DNA of 60,000 bases from Strigamia acuminata (lineage: Eukaryota > Arthropoda > Chilopoda > Geophilomorpha > Linotaeniidae), in contig OX442315.1 in NCBI GenBank assembly GCA_949358305.1, forward strand, positions 35,926,427 through 35,986,426, written 5' to 3'. This document shows, in pieces, positions 10,066 through 19,817 of this stretch (the first letter of the stretch is position 1; each line of letters starts with the position of its first letter). A model generated the notes under the pieces. That model did not search any database and was not told the DNA's origin. It saw nothing but the letters and a program-made list of their open reading frames with translations. A program made the translations under genes and the position numbers.

Positions 10066-13000
10066 TCACTTGACTTCCTCCTCATCTGACTCGGATCCTT
10101 CGCTCTCTTTCTTAAGAGTCTCACTGGACTCGCCGACTTCGGACTTTTCTAGGGGAAGAAATTCCGCTGGTCTTCGGTCGATGACGAAATTGGGTCCTTC
10201 ATCTATACCTTCTGCGGGTGGAGTTTTCGGCGCGTACTCCGGAGACCTTGGTTCATATTCTGGGGTCTTCTCAACTAACTCATAACTTTCTTCAATGACC
10301 TTCTTCGAAGCGTCGTATATCTCCGAAATGCAGGGGAGTCCGTAGAACCATGAAGGGTTTATTAATCCTCTTCCGTCGGTGTTGACTCTGTCAATTAACA
10401 GTGTCCATATGTGCTCCAGCACAGCAAAAGATTCGCCTCGATTGGCGTTAAATATCAACTTCATCACATGGACAGCATAGTTGATATTCGAGGGATCGGT
10501 AGAGTCTGAGCGCATTTGTTCCGTGATTTTCTCGGCAATTCTAAAAAGTGTCGGAAAATAGTAGCTCACCTCGTATTCGAAGAGATGCGCTATTTTCGCT
10601 CCTGGTGGAGGGAAAAAGGGTTCCACAAGAAGTTCATTTTCGGCTTCTTTTTCGCTCTCCTTGGATACCGTTTGACATCCTTTATCGATGACTGTCGTAC
10701 TCTGTGGTTTTCGGGAACTCTCTAGAGCTTCTGGCGGAATTCTCAGATCTTGCATTTCCCTTCCTAGTGGAGTGGTTATGGCGTTCAAGAACTCCGGGCT
10801 GATGTACGGCGATCTTCCGTCGCTGGAGAGGACAATTTTACACTCCGGGCAAGTTGCCCACAACCTGGCCGGGGGAGGGTGAATTCCCATGACCACAAAT
10901 GGCAGAAAGCTGGGGCGCCAAGGTTGGCCTTTGGGCCGCTTCTTTGTGCCCTCGCAATTGGAACATTGCGCCAGGTGGCCTCCGGTTCCCGATCCCGAGA
11001 CCCACCCGACGGCGGAACAAAAAGGACATGGCACTTCGTCCTTCGAGAGTACCATATCATCATGTGGTTTTCCGTTCTCTTTATTTGAAAGGATGTGAGT
11101 GGCTTTCCATACCAAATCACCGACAGTATATTCACAAATGTGAAATTTATTTCTGTGAATCTTGTCGTGTCTCTCATAATTTGCTTGAATACGCAAATGC
11201 ATCTCTTGATGTGCTCGACGTAAAATTCCAAGTAAATTATATACGTATTCTTCCGGGTTATTCTTGTCAAATGCATTTGCATGTTGAATGATCCGAGGAT
11301 CAAAGGGAAGAGGTACATTTCTTCCTGTGTTCAATAAGAATGGCGTTGCGCCTGTAGCTTCTGATTTAGCCGTTCTCGAGGCAAATGCAAATTCGTTTAA
11401 GAATCTCGGCCAATGGGAGTGAATGTCTGAATAAAGAGCCAGCATTATTTTGATGTCTCTATTGGCCCTTTCCGTAGGATTGGCCTGAGCGTGATATGGA
11501 CTCACATGAGCCATTCTGATGTTGTGTTTTTTACAAAACTCTTCATAAATCGTGGATATGAATTGGCTCCCGTTATCACTAACAATTTTCTTTGGGTATC
11601 CCCATCTATGAATCACTTCTCCTAACCTATTCACAATAGATTCACTAGATGCCTTACTTAAAGGGAATAATTCTACCCATTTAGTACATTGATCTATAAT
11701 TACTAATACAAATCTGTATTGGTTTCTTCCTGTCGGTTTGGGACCCATTAAATCAATGCAGATTACTTCCCACGGGTAAGACATGTTATGAGGAGTGTAA
11801 CTCGCTCTATGCTTTTTATGTTGACAGGGCTTGTATTGCTGGCAATGAATACAACTTCGGACGTAATTGCGAGTATCTTTATTCATCTTCGGCCAGTAAT
11901 ATATAAGTTTTGCTCGTTCGAGCGTCTTACTCATCCCTGCATGTCCACTTAATGGATGTCCGTGACAGGCAAACAGTACTCTTCGTACTAATGACGGTGG
12001 AATGACAGCTTTAAATCCGTTTCCAGAGTCATTCAATTCCTCTTCAAACGTTGGTTTGAAATAAATCAGCATTTCATTACCATTTTCTTCTTGAAAATCT
12101 AATTGGTAACCTTGGACTGCTTTCATCCATTCTTTAGTTTTCTTAAACTTTCTTTGTTCGATTTCATCTCGTTTCAGATGATCGATTATTATTCTACACT
12201 CTTTGTCGGCTAGTTGAGCTTTTATAATTTCTTCTCGAGTCGGTGGAACTTCCTTTAAAACTTCAGTTAAAGCACTAAATAGTGTTTCTTCTGTAGCTTC
12301 ATCCATCTTCTCCCCCTTTTCCAAAGTATTGTATAATAATTTGGAATAATCGAAATGAAGCTGTACATTCGTGAGAAATTGGCAATCTTCTCTATTATTC
12401 CTTCGAATAATTTCTCGATTTCCGTCCCATTCCGGCCAGAATTGAGTAATCTCGATTGGCTCACAATAATCATTCTCTGGAATGTCTTCGATCTCCAAAG
12501 GCGCTCTCGAGAAGGCGTCGGCAACTTGGTTCTGGGTACCTCGTCGATATTTAATCTTAAAGGCGCCACATTGAAGTTTAATTGCCCAACGACCAAATCG
12601 TCCCGATGGTTCTGGTGTTCCCATCAGCCATTTTAATGCTTCGGCGTCTGATTCCAAAGTAAAAGTCGTATATTCGATATACGGTCGGAATTTGTCGACT
12701 GCCCATACTACTGCTAAACACTCGAGTTCGGGTGTTGAGTAGCGTACTTCTGCCCCTCGTAAGACTCGACTAGCATAAGCTACGGGTCTAGGAGTCATGA
12801 TCATTTCTCTTTTTCCTTCATCGAAGAATTCTACATCTTGGCATAACACACTACCAAGTCCATCATGTGATGCGTCTGTCAAGATTACGAATGGTTTCAT
12901 CATATCTGGCATTAACAAAACTTGTGTTTCGTCACATAAAATATTTTTTATTGTTTCAAAAGCTTTCTCTTGTTCTTCTCCCCATTCGAACACTGCTTTA

Positions 13001-14178
13001 TCATGCATCATGCTAGTTAGAGGCCTAGCAATTTTTGCATGTTCGGGAATAAATTTCCGGAAGAAATTTGACAAGCCATGAAATCGTTGAATATCCTTGG
13101 AATTCTTAGGAGTTGGATATTTCCTAACGGATACTATCTTGTCTGGGTCAGGTGCTAATCCGGTTGGAGTTATCAAATGACCCAAAAATTTGAGTGTAGT
13201 TTTTCCAAATTTTGATTTTTCCTTGTTTACTGATAAGTTGGCCTTATCTAGTCTTTTCAACACATCTTTGATATGTTCCAGATGTTTCTCCCAAGTGGTG
13301 GAGAAGATTATCACGTCGTCCAAATAGACTAACGCGTGTTTGTATAATGCTTCGCCCATCACTCGTTCCATTAAGAACTGAAATGTACACGGCGCATTGC
13401 AAAGACCAAAAGGCATGCGGACAAATTGGTAATTGCCTTTCGGAGTATAAAAGGCTGTTTTCTGTCTATCTTCCTCGTCCATCTCGACCTGATAATAACC
13501 TTTGGTAAGGTCAAGAGACGTGAAATATTTTGCCTGATTTGTATTGTGGAGTAACAAATCAATACTTGGCATTTGTATGGCGTTGATTTCGGTGATTGCA
13601 TTCAACCACCGATAATCGATACATAAACGATAAGTACCATTTGGTTTGGCTACGATCACTGGATGACTTATGTAAGGTCCAGTAGCTCTTTCGATCAAAT
13701 TATCCGCTTCTAATTCTTCTACTAATTTAGTCATAATGGCTATTTTAGCAGGGTTATACATTCGAAATGGTTGTTTTTTCCATGTTACATCCTTTTTAAA
13801 GGTGATCTTATGCTTTATTATGTTAGTACATCCGACTTTATCTCTAAAGACGTTCTTAACACTAGCAATTACTTCGCGTAATTTACTTTTTTCCTCATCT
13901 GAACAGTCACAATCCTTTACCAGCAATTCTTCCCAATTATCTGGCGTGTGTGTGGCTGTTGCGTTGTCAGTCAACACTTGTACTCGAGCTAAATTACAAT
14001 TTAACTCGTCAGTTTCGTAGGGTGCAGTCCAGTCGGACTTGCTGTCGCAAGTAAATACAGCTCGTGCTGGATTTAAATTAATTTTGGTTCGGCGCATAAA
14101 ATTATGTCCGATAATTAATCCACACACATTATTATCCAAAATGATAAAATTTATCGGTGTGAATTCTGCTCCATTGAA
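10066..14178 (-). CDS. pol: Gypsy Pol: end of protease, RT, RNase H, integrase, novel C-terminal extension
   Basis: Open frame that continues the protease frame after the TAA at 14179-14181. Residues are counted from the TTG codon at 14139. The end of the protease (GLIIGHNF) is near 7-14. RT follows, with YLDD at 272-275. RNase H has TDAS (D421), ELE (E471), ESDAEAL (D498) and VADAFSR (D541). Integrase has H728, H733, C763, C766, then D796 (CIDLMGP), D855 (VSDNGSQF) and E890 (NPTERANR). All catalytic residues are present. Where the integrase tail should continue into a GPY/F module, the sequence after KATHILSNKE instead enters about 330 residues with CPFC (1038-1041), CSNC (1059-1062) and CPEC (1097-1100), then an acidic end. 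The protein acts in cDNA synthesis and integration within particles. Confidence 0.9.
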   Translation of the reverse strand, partial: FNGAEFTPINFIILDNNVCGLIIGHNFMRRTKINLNPARAVFTCDSKSDWTAPYETDELNCNLARVQVLTDNATATHTPDNWEELLVKDCDCSDEEKSKLREVIASVKNVFRDKVGCTNIIKHKITFKKDVTWKKQPFRMYNPAKIAIMTKLVEELEADNLIERATGPYISHPVIVAKPNGTYRLCIDYRWLNAITEINAIQMPSIDLLLHNTNQAKYFTSLDLTKGYYQVEMDEEDRQKTAFYTPKGNYQFVRMPFGLCNAPCTFQFLMERVMGEALYKHALVYLDDVIIFSTTWEKHLEHIKDVLKRLDKANLSVNKEKSKFGKTTLKFLGHLITPTGLAPDPDKIVSVRKYPTPKNSKDIQRFHGLSNFFRKFIPEHAKIARPLTSMMHDKAVFEWGEEQEKAFETIKNILCDETQVLLMPDMMKPFVILTDASHDGLGSVLCQDVEFFDEGKREMIMTPRPVAYASRVLRGAEVRYSTPELECLAVVWAVDKFRPYIEYTTFTLESDAEALKWLMGTPEPSGRFGRWAIKLQCGAFKIKYRRGTQNQVADAFSRAPLEIEDIPENDYCEPIEITQFWPEWDGNREIIRRNNREDCQFLTNVQLHFDYSKLLYNTLEKGEKMDEATEETLFSALTEVLKEVPPTREEIIKAQLADKECRIIIDHLKRDEIEQRKFKKTKEWMKAVQGYQLDFQEENGNEMLIYFKPTFEEELNDSGNGFKAVIPPSLVRRVLFACHGHPLSGHAGMSKTLERAKLIYYWPKMNKDTRNYVRSCIHCQQYKPCQHKKHRASYTPHNMSYPWEVICIDLMGPKPTGRNQYRFVLVIIDQCTKWVELFPLSKASSESIVNRLGEVIHRWGYPKKIVSDNGSQFISTIYEEFCKKHNIRMAHVSPYHAQANPTERANRDIKIMLALYSDIHSHWPRFLNEFAFASRTAKSEATGATPFLLNTGRNVPLPFDPRIIQHANAFDKNNPEEYVYNLLGILRRAHQEMHLRIQANYERHDKIHRNKFHICEYTVGDLVWKATHILSNKENGKPHDDMVLSKDEVPCPFCSAVGWVSGSGTGGHLAQCSNCEGTKKRPKGQPWRPSFLPFVVMGIHPPPARLWATCPECKIVLSSDGRSPYISPEFLNAITTPLGREMQDLRIPPEALESSRKPQSTTVIDKGCQTVSKESEKEAENELLVEPFFPPPGAKIAHLFEYEVSYYFPTLFRIAEKITEQMRSDSTDPSNINYAVHVMKLIFNANRGESFAVLEHIWTLLIDRVNTDGRGLINPSWFYGLPCISEIYDASKKVIEESYELVEKTPEYEPRSPEYAPKTPPAEGIDEGPNFVIDRRPAEFLPLEKSEVGESSETLKKESEGSESDEEEVK

Positions 14179-14892
14179 TTAATATTGTACACATTGTACA
14201 CATTGTACACACAAAGTAATTTGTCCTAGTGGAATATGAGTAACTCCAACTGCACAAACTCTCATGTGTTTTGGACAATCTTGTATGAAATCGGGAGATG
14301 CACAAGTTTTACTTAGTAATTGCAACCCAATAAAACACTGTGTGGCTCCTGAGTCCATCAAAGCATTATAGGTGAGTCCACCTATTGTAATTTTCATTCG
14401 GGGGTCGTCGATGTGATTTCCCAATTTATTAATTCGTTCGATGCCATCTTTTCGTTTTAACTGATTCTCGTTAATGTAAGATTTTAATCTCGCAAATCTG
14501 GAGGATTTGGAGTCGGGATTCAAATTATCAATCATTGATTGTAAATTCTCGAATACTCCTCCACTAGAACTGGTGGATTCATCACGAATATTAAGATTGG
14601 ATGTATCTTGTATCAATCTAGCTAAAGATTTGTCCCCCTTATCTAGAGAAAACAGGTCGTCGTGAAAATTCAAGAACGGGTTTGTTGTCTCCTCTGCCGG
14701 AAAAGGTGTATTTGATGCGATTTTAAACTTGTAATTCCAGTTTCTTTTCCGTGTCTTCCGGTTGGGACGAGCACGCTTAATTTCTTTATCTTGAATAGTT
14801 AAATTATCCAAAGTTTCGGAAAGTACTTGTTCTAAGTCTGGTGGTAAAATTCCTTCGGAATTAATGATAGGGGGGTCGAGGACCCCCGCCAC
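14179..14892 (-). CDS. Gypsy aspartic protease region, closed by an in-frame TAA
   Basis: The frame opens with GTG at 14892, overlapping the gag stop by one base, and is expected to be read by -1 frameshifting rather than by its own initiation. The retroviral-type protease active site DSGA appears in LMDSGATQCF. Just before the stop there are three tandem 9-bp units (TGTGTACAA, giving CVQ three times), then TAT TAA. The frame continues open into Pol with the rest of the protease fold, so the TAA interrupts one domain rather than ending a gene. Confidence 0.8.
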   Translation of the reverse strand: MAGVLDPPIINSEGILPPDLEQVLSETLDNLTIQDKEIKRARPNRKTRKRNWNYKFKIASNTPFPAEETTNPFLNFHDDLFSLDKGDKSLARLIQDTSNLNIRDESTSSSGGVFENLQSMIDNLNPDSKSSRFARLKSYINENQLKRKDGIERINKLGNHIDDPRMKITIGGLTYNALMDSGATQCFIGLQLLSKTCASPDFIQDCPKHMRVCAVGVTHIPLGQITLCVQCVQCVQY

Positions 14893-14901
14893 TAGTTTTT
14901 T
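14871..14901 (-). promoter_or_regulatory. Programmed -1 ribosomal frameshift signal (gag to pro-pol)
   Basis: In the gag frame the last codons read CCA AAA AAC TAG. This places the canonical slippery heptamer A AAA AAC at 14901-14895, directly before the stop. Seven bases downstream is a perfect 7-bp GC-rich hairpin, GGGGGTC-CTC-GACCCCC (14887-14871). Slipping back one base enters the protease frame (LVAGVLDPP). Heptamer, spacer and stem-loop all match the retroviral arrangement. Confidence 0.9.
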
Positions 14902-15719
14902 GGAACCGGTGGGGTTTCAGTAATTGGTGCCGTAGTAGCGTTCTTCGGGTCTAAGAATTTACTAAATAAATCCGACACTGTCTTACTTATCGTTGTTTGC
15001 ATACTGTTATTCATATCAGTTTTTAACTCTTCCATTTTTTGATCAATAGCTTCGGCAGTTACCCAATTTTGGCGTGGTCGCTTAAATTCGTTCGGCTGCT
15101 GATTAGCGCCATTGTTATTGGAATTATTATTTCCAGGGAAATTATTGCTAAATTTTCGCTTTGGAAGCAGAGGACATTCTCTTTTGAAATGACCTGGTTG
15201 TTTACAATGAAAACATTTCCCTGTCTGATTTTCCGACATGGCACATAATAAGTTATCCATTGATACATTATTCTCCGTTAATTCATTGACTTCGATCGTT
15301 TCTTCTTCCGACTCTATTTCCATCATTTGAGTGGATCGAGCAGAAGGTCTCGTATTTTTGGTATCTTTAGAATACTTCTGGTTGTTAGATACTACTTTAT
15401 CAATTTCTTTGGAATTCTCTGTACGAATCCTTTGAGGTTCAAAGAGAGCTCTATTCGTTCGTACGAATTGGAAAATTTTATCTACTGAATCGCTCCTGTA
15501 TAGATTTCGATCGATTAATCTATTGTAACTTGTCCAATTCAAGTTGTCGAAAAGTGTGGCAACATTTCCTCTTTCGGAGTACGATCCTTGGGCTTTAGTG
15601 AATCTGACTAGAAATTCATATAAAGGTTCATCGTCTCCTTGGATTACTTTTCGTAAATTTCGGAGTCGAGTAGTTGGAATCATGTCGAATTCTTCACGAA
15701 ATAATTCTACGAAGGTTTC
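14892..15719 (-). CDS. gag: Gypsy Gag, C-terminal part with CCHC zinc knuckle
   Basis: Continues the upstream gag frame directly after the TGA at 15720-15722 (ETFVELFREEFD, then MIPTTRLR). The first half resembles retrotransposon capsid (LRKVIQGDDEPLYEFLVRF). A zinc knuckle CFHCKQPGHFKREC binds genomic RNA in nucleocapsids. An Asn/Gln-rich linker and a predicted helix follow. It ends PVPKN at the frameshift site. The ATG at 15683 could in principle start this part separately, but the frame and domain layout argue that it is the C-terminal half of one Gag. Confidence 0.85.
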   Translation of the reverse strand, partial: ETFVELFREEFDMIPTTRLRNLRKVIQGDDEPLYEFLVRFTKAQGSYSERGNVATLFDNLNWTSYNRLIDRNLYRSDSVDKIFQFVRTNRALFEPQRIRTENSKEIDKVVSNNQKYSKDTKNTRPSARSTQMMEIESEEETIEVNELTENNVSMDNLLCAMSENQTGKCFHCKQPGHFKRECPLLPKRKFSNNFPGNNNSNNNGANQQPNEFKRPRQNWVTAEAIDQKMEELKTDMNNSMQTTISKTVSDLFSKFLDPKNATTAPITETPPVPKN

Positions 15720-17228
15720 TCAGTTGGTAAACTTGGTTTTATTCTCGTCATACCATTGTTGGGCTAATCCGGACAAATAGGTGGGAATACCTTGATTAAC
15801 CATTTCGTCCAGAGTTAATCCCTTTGAAATAGCTACAGTTTTAGCTACTGATAAAAATTTATCTATATCCTCCTGTTTTCCATCGAAAACTGGAAGGTCT
15901 TGTCCTTTGAAAAAGACTTTACTGGGTCCTGGATTATTAGATCGTTGCGGCCCAGCTGTTTGTTGAGTTTGAACGAATGTATCTATTCGACTATCCAATT
16001 GTTTTTGGAATTGGGCGGCCATATTTTGTTGCATTTTCAAAATATAGTCAAGTGAAATATTAGTTCCGTCAGAGGGAAGTCTAGTTTCTGTAGAACTTTC
16101 TGCCGAGGAATGTGAACTTGGAATGTCATCGGTAGATGCACGTGACGGATTTGTCTGGTCTCGGGGTTCACTACCATGGCTAGCCCGAGTGGACGCCGCG
16201 AGATTTAGCCGGATGCTTTCCTGTAAGGTTTTCTCCCGCTTGCGTTGATTGTCTTCAATTCTGTTCACTTCCGCCCACTTCTTATTGTATTGATCTTGTT
16301 GCTTTTGGAACTTTTCATCGTGTTCCTGTCGCCATTGAGCCCGTAATTGATCAATTAGAATTTTATCGTTTTTGTCTATTGACTTACGAACTTCGTTTTG
16401 ATTGACAACTTCTCCTTCAAGTTTATCTTGGCGAATCTTTTCGTCGTTAATCTGTTTTTGATTAGTTGCTTCCAGCCTAATTCGTTCCTTTTCTACTTCG
16501 TCTAATCTCGATTGTTCTTGTCGAGTTTGAGGTAAGACTGGAGATGGTAGTGGAGATAATTTCCGTCGAATGGCGGATTTATTGCCTCGCCCTCTAGGGG
16601 TTTGTTTGGCAAAATGTCTCGTCCCATTCTCCGTATAAATATGTGGATTGGGTTGCTTTTTAGCATTTTCAGGTTGAAAAGTTGAAAAATTGGATCCTCC
16701 TACCTCCGAAATACTTGGAGTATTGTGGTAACTGGCGTTGCGGGAGTGAGGAGTTCTATTTCCTAAACTGGACTGATCAAGCGATTCCTTGCTTGATGTT
16801 CGAAATAATTCTCGAATATCTTGGTTACGAACCGACGGAGTTTTAATTCTTGCTTGATCCCCCAACTTACGTTGTGGAGTTTTAGATCGTGATCGGTTTT
16901 CTTCAGACAGATCTCTTGGCGACGGGATTGGGTCCTTTCCAGAATTATGGTTCGCCGAACTCTCCTTCGAAAGTTCTGCTCGTTTTTCCGGAGTTGGATT
17001 AATACGTATGTTACGTAACGCCCGCTTCGTCACAAATTCAGAAGCTTCGATTATGGTTTTGAACTGAGTTCTATCTAGTTCGTAATGCGTACAAAACTGT
17101 GTGAGTTCATCGGGAATCATTTCCGTTTGGTCACAAAGTTTTACATAACTTGAATCCAAGCTAACTATTTCTTCTACGGCCTTTTCTTCAGCCACTTTTT
17201 CTTCGTTAGGAAGATTGTTTGGATCCAT
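15720..17228 (-). CDS. gag: Gypsy Gag, N-terminal part, ended by in-frame TGA
   Basis: 502 residues from ATG 17226-17228. Starts MDPNNLPNEEKVAEEKAVEE; the middle is long, charged and probably coiled-coil (QEHDEKFQKQQDQYNKKWAE), with many Ser/Pro/Arg-rich stretches. The capsid-like part begins near the end (FFKGQDLPVFDGKQEDIDKF, then SGLAQQWYDENKT). Gypsy Gag capsid domains often have this F.G....D..F start and a QWY motif. The frame halts at TGA in the middle of the capsid, then stays open for 276 more codons. Either a recent nonsense change or a readthrough site. Confidence 0.8.
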   Translation of the reverse strand: MDPNNLPNEEKVAEEKAVEEIVSLDSSYVKLCDQTEMIPDELTQFCTHYELDRTQFKTIIEASEFVTKRALRNIRINPTPEKRAELSKESSANHNSGKDPIPSPRDLSEENRSRSKTPQRKLGDQARIKTPSVRNQDIRELFRTSSKESLDQSSLGNRTPHSRNASYHNTPSISEVGGSNFSTFQPENAKKQPNPHIYTENGTRHFAKQTPRGRGNKSAIRRKLSPLPSPVLPQTRQEQSRLDEVEKERIRLEATNQKQINDEKIRQDKLEGEVVNQNEVRKSIDKNDKILIDQLRAQWRQEHDEKFQKQQDQYNKKWAEVNRIEDNQRKREKTLQESIRLNLAASTRASHGSEPRDQTNPSRASTDDIPSSHSSAESSTETRLPSDGTNISLDYILKMQQNMAAQFQKQLDSRIDTFVQTQQTAGPQRSNNPGPSKVFFKGQDLPVFDGKQEDIDKFLSVAKTVAISKGLTLDEMVNQGIPTYLSGLAQQWYDENKTKFTN

Positions 17229-18035
17229 TTTATAAAAATATAATTGAATCGGTCTTTTTTACTATTTTAGCGGTGGAAAACTTCGAATCGTAACTAGAAT
17301 CGGATGGCGCAGTCAGGATGGTTACTGAAACACGTCTGCTGGTCTGGTCTGGAAGCGAATGATCTCAATCTGATCTGGCTCTCCTTTAATAGCAAGGGGC
17401 TGGGGATCCTTAGATCACCTAGTTCCTGATTGGCTGGTTCGTTATCAACTGATTGTATAACGAACGTATCATTTTCGTCATCAGTTCTCTACTAAGTCCG
17501 TTCTTTTCGACTTTTAGTCTTTACCGATAAAATAAAATTCCTTCGAGAGATTATTTGTAAATATTCCCAAAATTATATATTTCATAAAAATAAAATAAAT
17601 TCACTTTCAACCTTTGTCAATTGTTTCCAATTATTATATCTTCTCCTTAATACTGGATTTTACTTTGAAGTTCCATATTCTGCAAGTTTTCTTTGTCTTG
17701 CGATTCGTTAAACATGTTTAAACTTGTCTTACTTTTACTTTTTCACGGAAAAATAAAGTAAATATCAAAATATAACTATTCTGTGTTTTATATCCATCAA
17801 ATTCTCCGAAGCTTTAGTTTTTAAATACTTCGATTAAATCTATCTCAACCATCGTGTGATAGATTTAGAATTCCTGGTTGCAATTCCTTCGTCCAGAATT
17901 GTATTATTCATTTTCTTCGAGAAAACAGAATGTACTTTCTAAAACTGCAATTTGTAAAATTTATTTACAAATTTTTTAGCCTTATTTATCTCAAAAAAAT
18001 TCACTTTTACAATTCAATCGAATTAATTGCAACCT
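17229..18035 (-). other. Gypsy 5' leader
   Basis: About 0.8 kb between the primer site and gag. No long ORF; likely holds packaging signals, which cannot be read from sequence. Confidence 0.6.
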
Positions 18036-18054
18036 AATCTCGGTGGGACCTCCA
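18036..18054 (-). other. Primer binding site complementary to tRNA-Gln
   Basis: The plus strand reads AATCTCGGTGGGACCTCCA, two bases from the 5' LTR. It matches the recalled 3' end of animal tRNA-Gln (AATCTCGGTGGAACCT plus CCA) with one difference. Confidence 0.75.
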
Positions 18055-18056
18055 CG

Positions 18057-19813
18057 TGTGACGGTGACGACCACAACTCCCATTTAACAATGGTACCGGG
18101 AAGAGATCGCGATAAATAACAGTGAATACAATACGAGATAAATACAAGACAATTTATTGTTGGCAAACAATATGCAGTGAGCTAAATTATACATAAGACT
18201 AATGCCAACATTTGGCAAGTTAACTGACTATTAAACTATACAAAGCATAGGCCAATTGGTCCTAAAATAATATCATTACGTGTCTGGGATAAGGGAGCGG
18301 TTTCCCCATCGCTCGACCTGGTTTACAGATGTCATCTAAGCCGGATGGCTGTGTCCTGGAGTCCGATATGGCTTCGCTGGTTTCCTTGGTTCGCTGTGTA
18401 AATTATCGCACGTCGATAAATCGAATGATCTGAGCATTGCGGTTGACTTTGTCTGCACCGCCACAACTTTGGGAGGATATTGGTGTAAGTAAATGTATTC
18501 ATTTTACTTATCAATATTCCGCTTATGAATTATATTTAATTCATATCGTTGTGAATTCTTATTTAGATATTTTTGTGGATAAGTTGTCATCAACTTATCA
18601 GTTACATTTGCGTCTTTGATGTAATCGTGATCGTAATTAAGTCTTCTGACTTGGTTAATCAACTTGTCGCCAAGTTAATATTTAGCTGTTATAAATAAAA
18701 TGAAGATTAGGCTTCCCGTCGCAACACACAATTGCCGTCGAAAGAAAATATACGCCTTGCAATGCAGAACGGTATCAAGCGTCCCCTGCGTCGCGACACG
18801 GTCGTTCGTCTGGCGATTGACGGTATCACGTACACAGGAGTCGATAGCTCGCGGCTCCGCACAGCAGTATAATCTCTCGCGGTACTAATAATAGACCGAC
18901 TACTTTGGCATCGAATACCATGAGAATCAGCTTGCCAAACACTTGGTGCTACTCGTGGTTACTGTAAAACAGACTGCTTTGGCACCATCCGGTGAAGGAA
19001 CTAATTCTCAACAGCAACGATGCTACTTGCGGTAACGGAATACGTTCATACCGAGAAAGACCACATGGTCCTGTCCGGAGGATACTGAATTGCACAACGG
19101 CGGGTTCTCCTTCGGCGTCGCAACCGTAAACTGTAACATTTATGCAACATAATGATCCCAGCACTTCGACTTCAATTGCCGGCGGTGGCATGATTCTGTA
19201 GAATCATGCAACGGTTCTTTGCGAATAAATCAACAAAGAACCAAAAGGTTTTTTTACGTGAACAACGAATCATATTTCTTAAGTAACAATACCAAACAGA
19301 AAATAATCAAACAGAGCTGCTGAATGGCCGGTTGTTTGGGTTTATATAACCTGACTGGATTAGGGATTAATCCAATCAACCAACTGGAACATGGGTTCCA
19401 CGAATCCCTCCAATCTCGTATCACCGGAAGTGGATACTGAGGAGCAATATGCTAATTCACACCACAACCGGAACTGGATACCCAGGACCGGAAATGGATC
19501 CACCAATCACATCGATCGGTTGATTGATGGAATATCAAATCTCCATTTCTGCTGAACTAGAGATTCCCATCACTTAGTGTGAACAATAATCATTAATATA
19601 TATATTTATATTAATCCTGATAAAGTGTCGTTTCATACAAATAAATATATTCTTATATTTATTTACCAGTTTCTTAACTCGCAATTCGAATTTACCGCTG
19701 AATTATAATCGCGCCATCTAGTGGCGACTCGGAGCATTGACAAATGCGGGTTTCGCCGAAAACACTTAAAATTCGGCCGTGTTATTAATAAATAGCACTT
19801 ATAAACCGTCATA
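18057..19813 (-). repeat. 5' LTR of the Gypsy element
   Basis: Same length and, by inspection, the same sequence as 7805-9561. It should contain the promoter and poly(A) site of the element. ATAA follows at 19814-19817, matching 7801-7804. Confidence 0.95.
19711..19724 (-). promoter_or_regulatory. CTCF-like core motif in the 5' LTR
   Basis: Same CCACTAGATGGCGC match as in the other LTR, about 90 bp inside the LTR end. Confidence 0.4.
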
Positions 19814-19817
19814 ATAA

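Larger units (their letters stand above)
7805..19813 (-). mobile_element. Full-length Ty3/Gypsy LTR retrotransposon
   Basis: Complete 12.0-kb element transcribed on the minus strand. LTRs at 7805-9561 and 18057-19813 are both 1,757 bp. Target duplication ATAA lies at 7801-7804 and 19814-19817. Order in the coding direction: 5' LTR, tRNA-Gln-type primer site (18036-18054), leader of about 0.8 kb, gag, -1 frameshift site, protease, RT, RNase H, integrase, C-terminal extension, about 0.5 kb untranslated, polypurine tract, 3' LTR. There is no env-like ORF. The LTRs look identical, so insertion was recent, yet gag and protease each hold one in-frame stop. It landed in a MITE. Confidence 0.95.

Noticed and set aside
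10785-11318. 177-codon minus-strand frame overlapping the Gypsy Pol C-terminus
   Set aside because: Out-of-frame shadow of Pol; no family resemblance.
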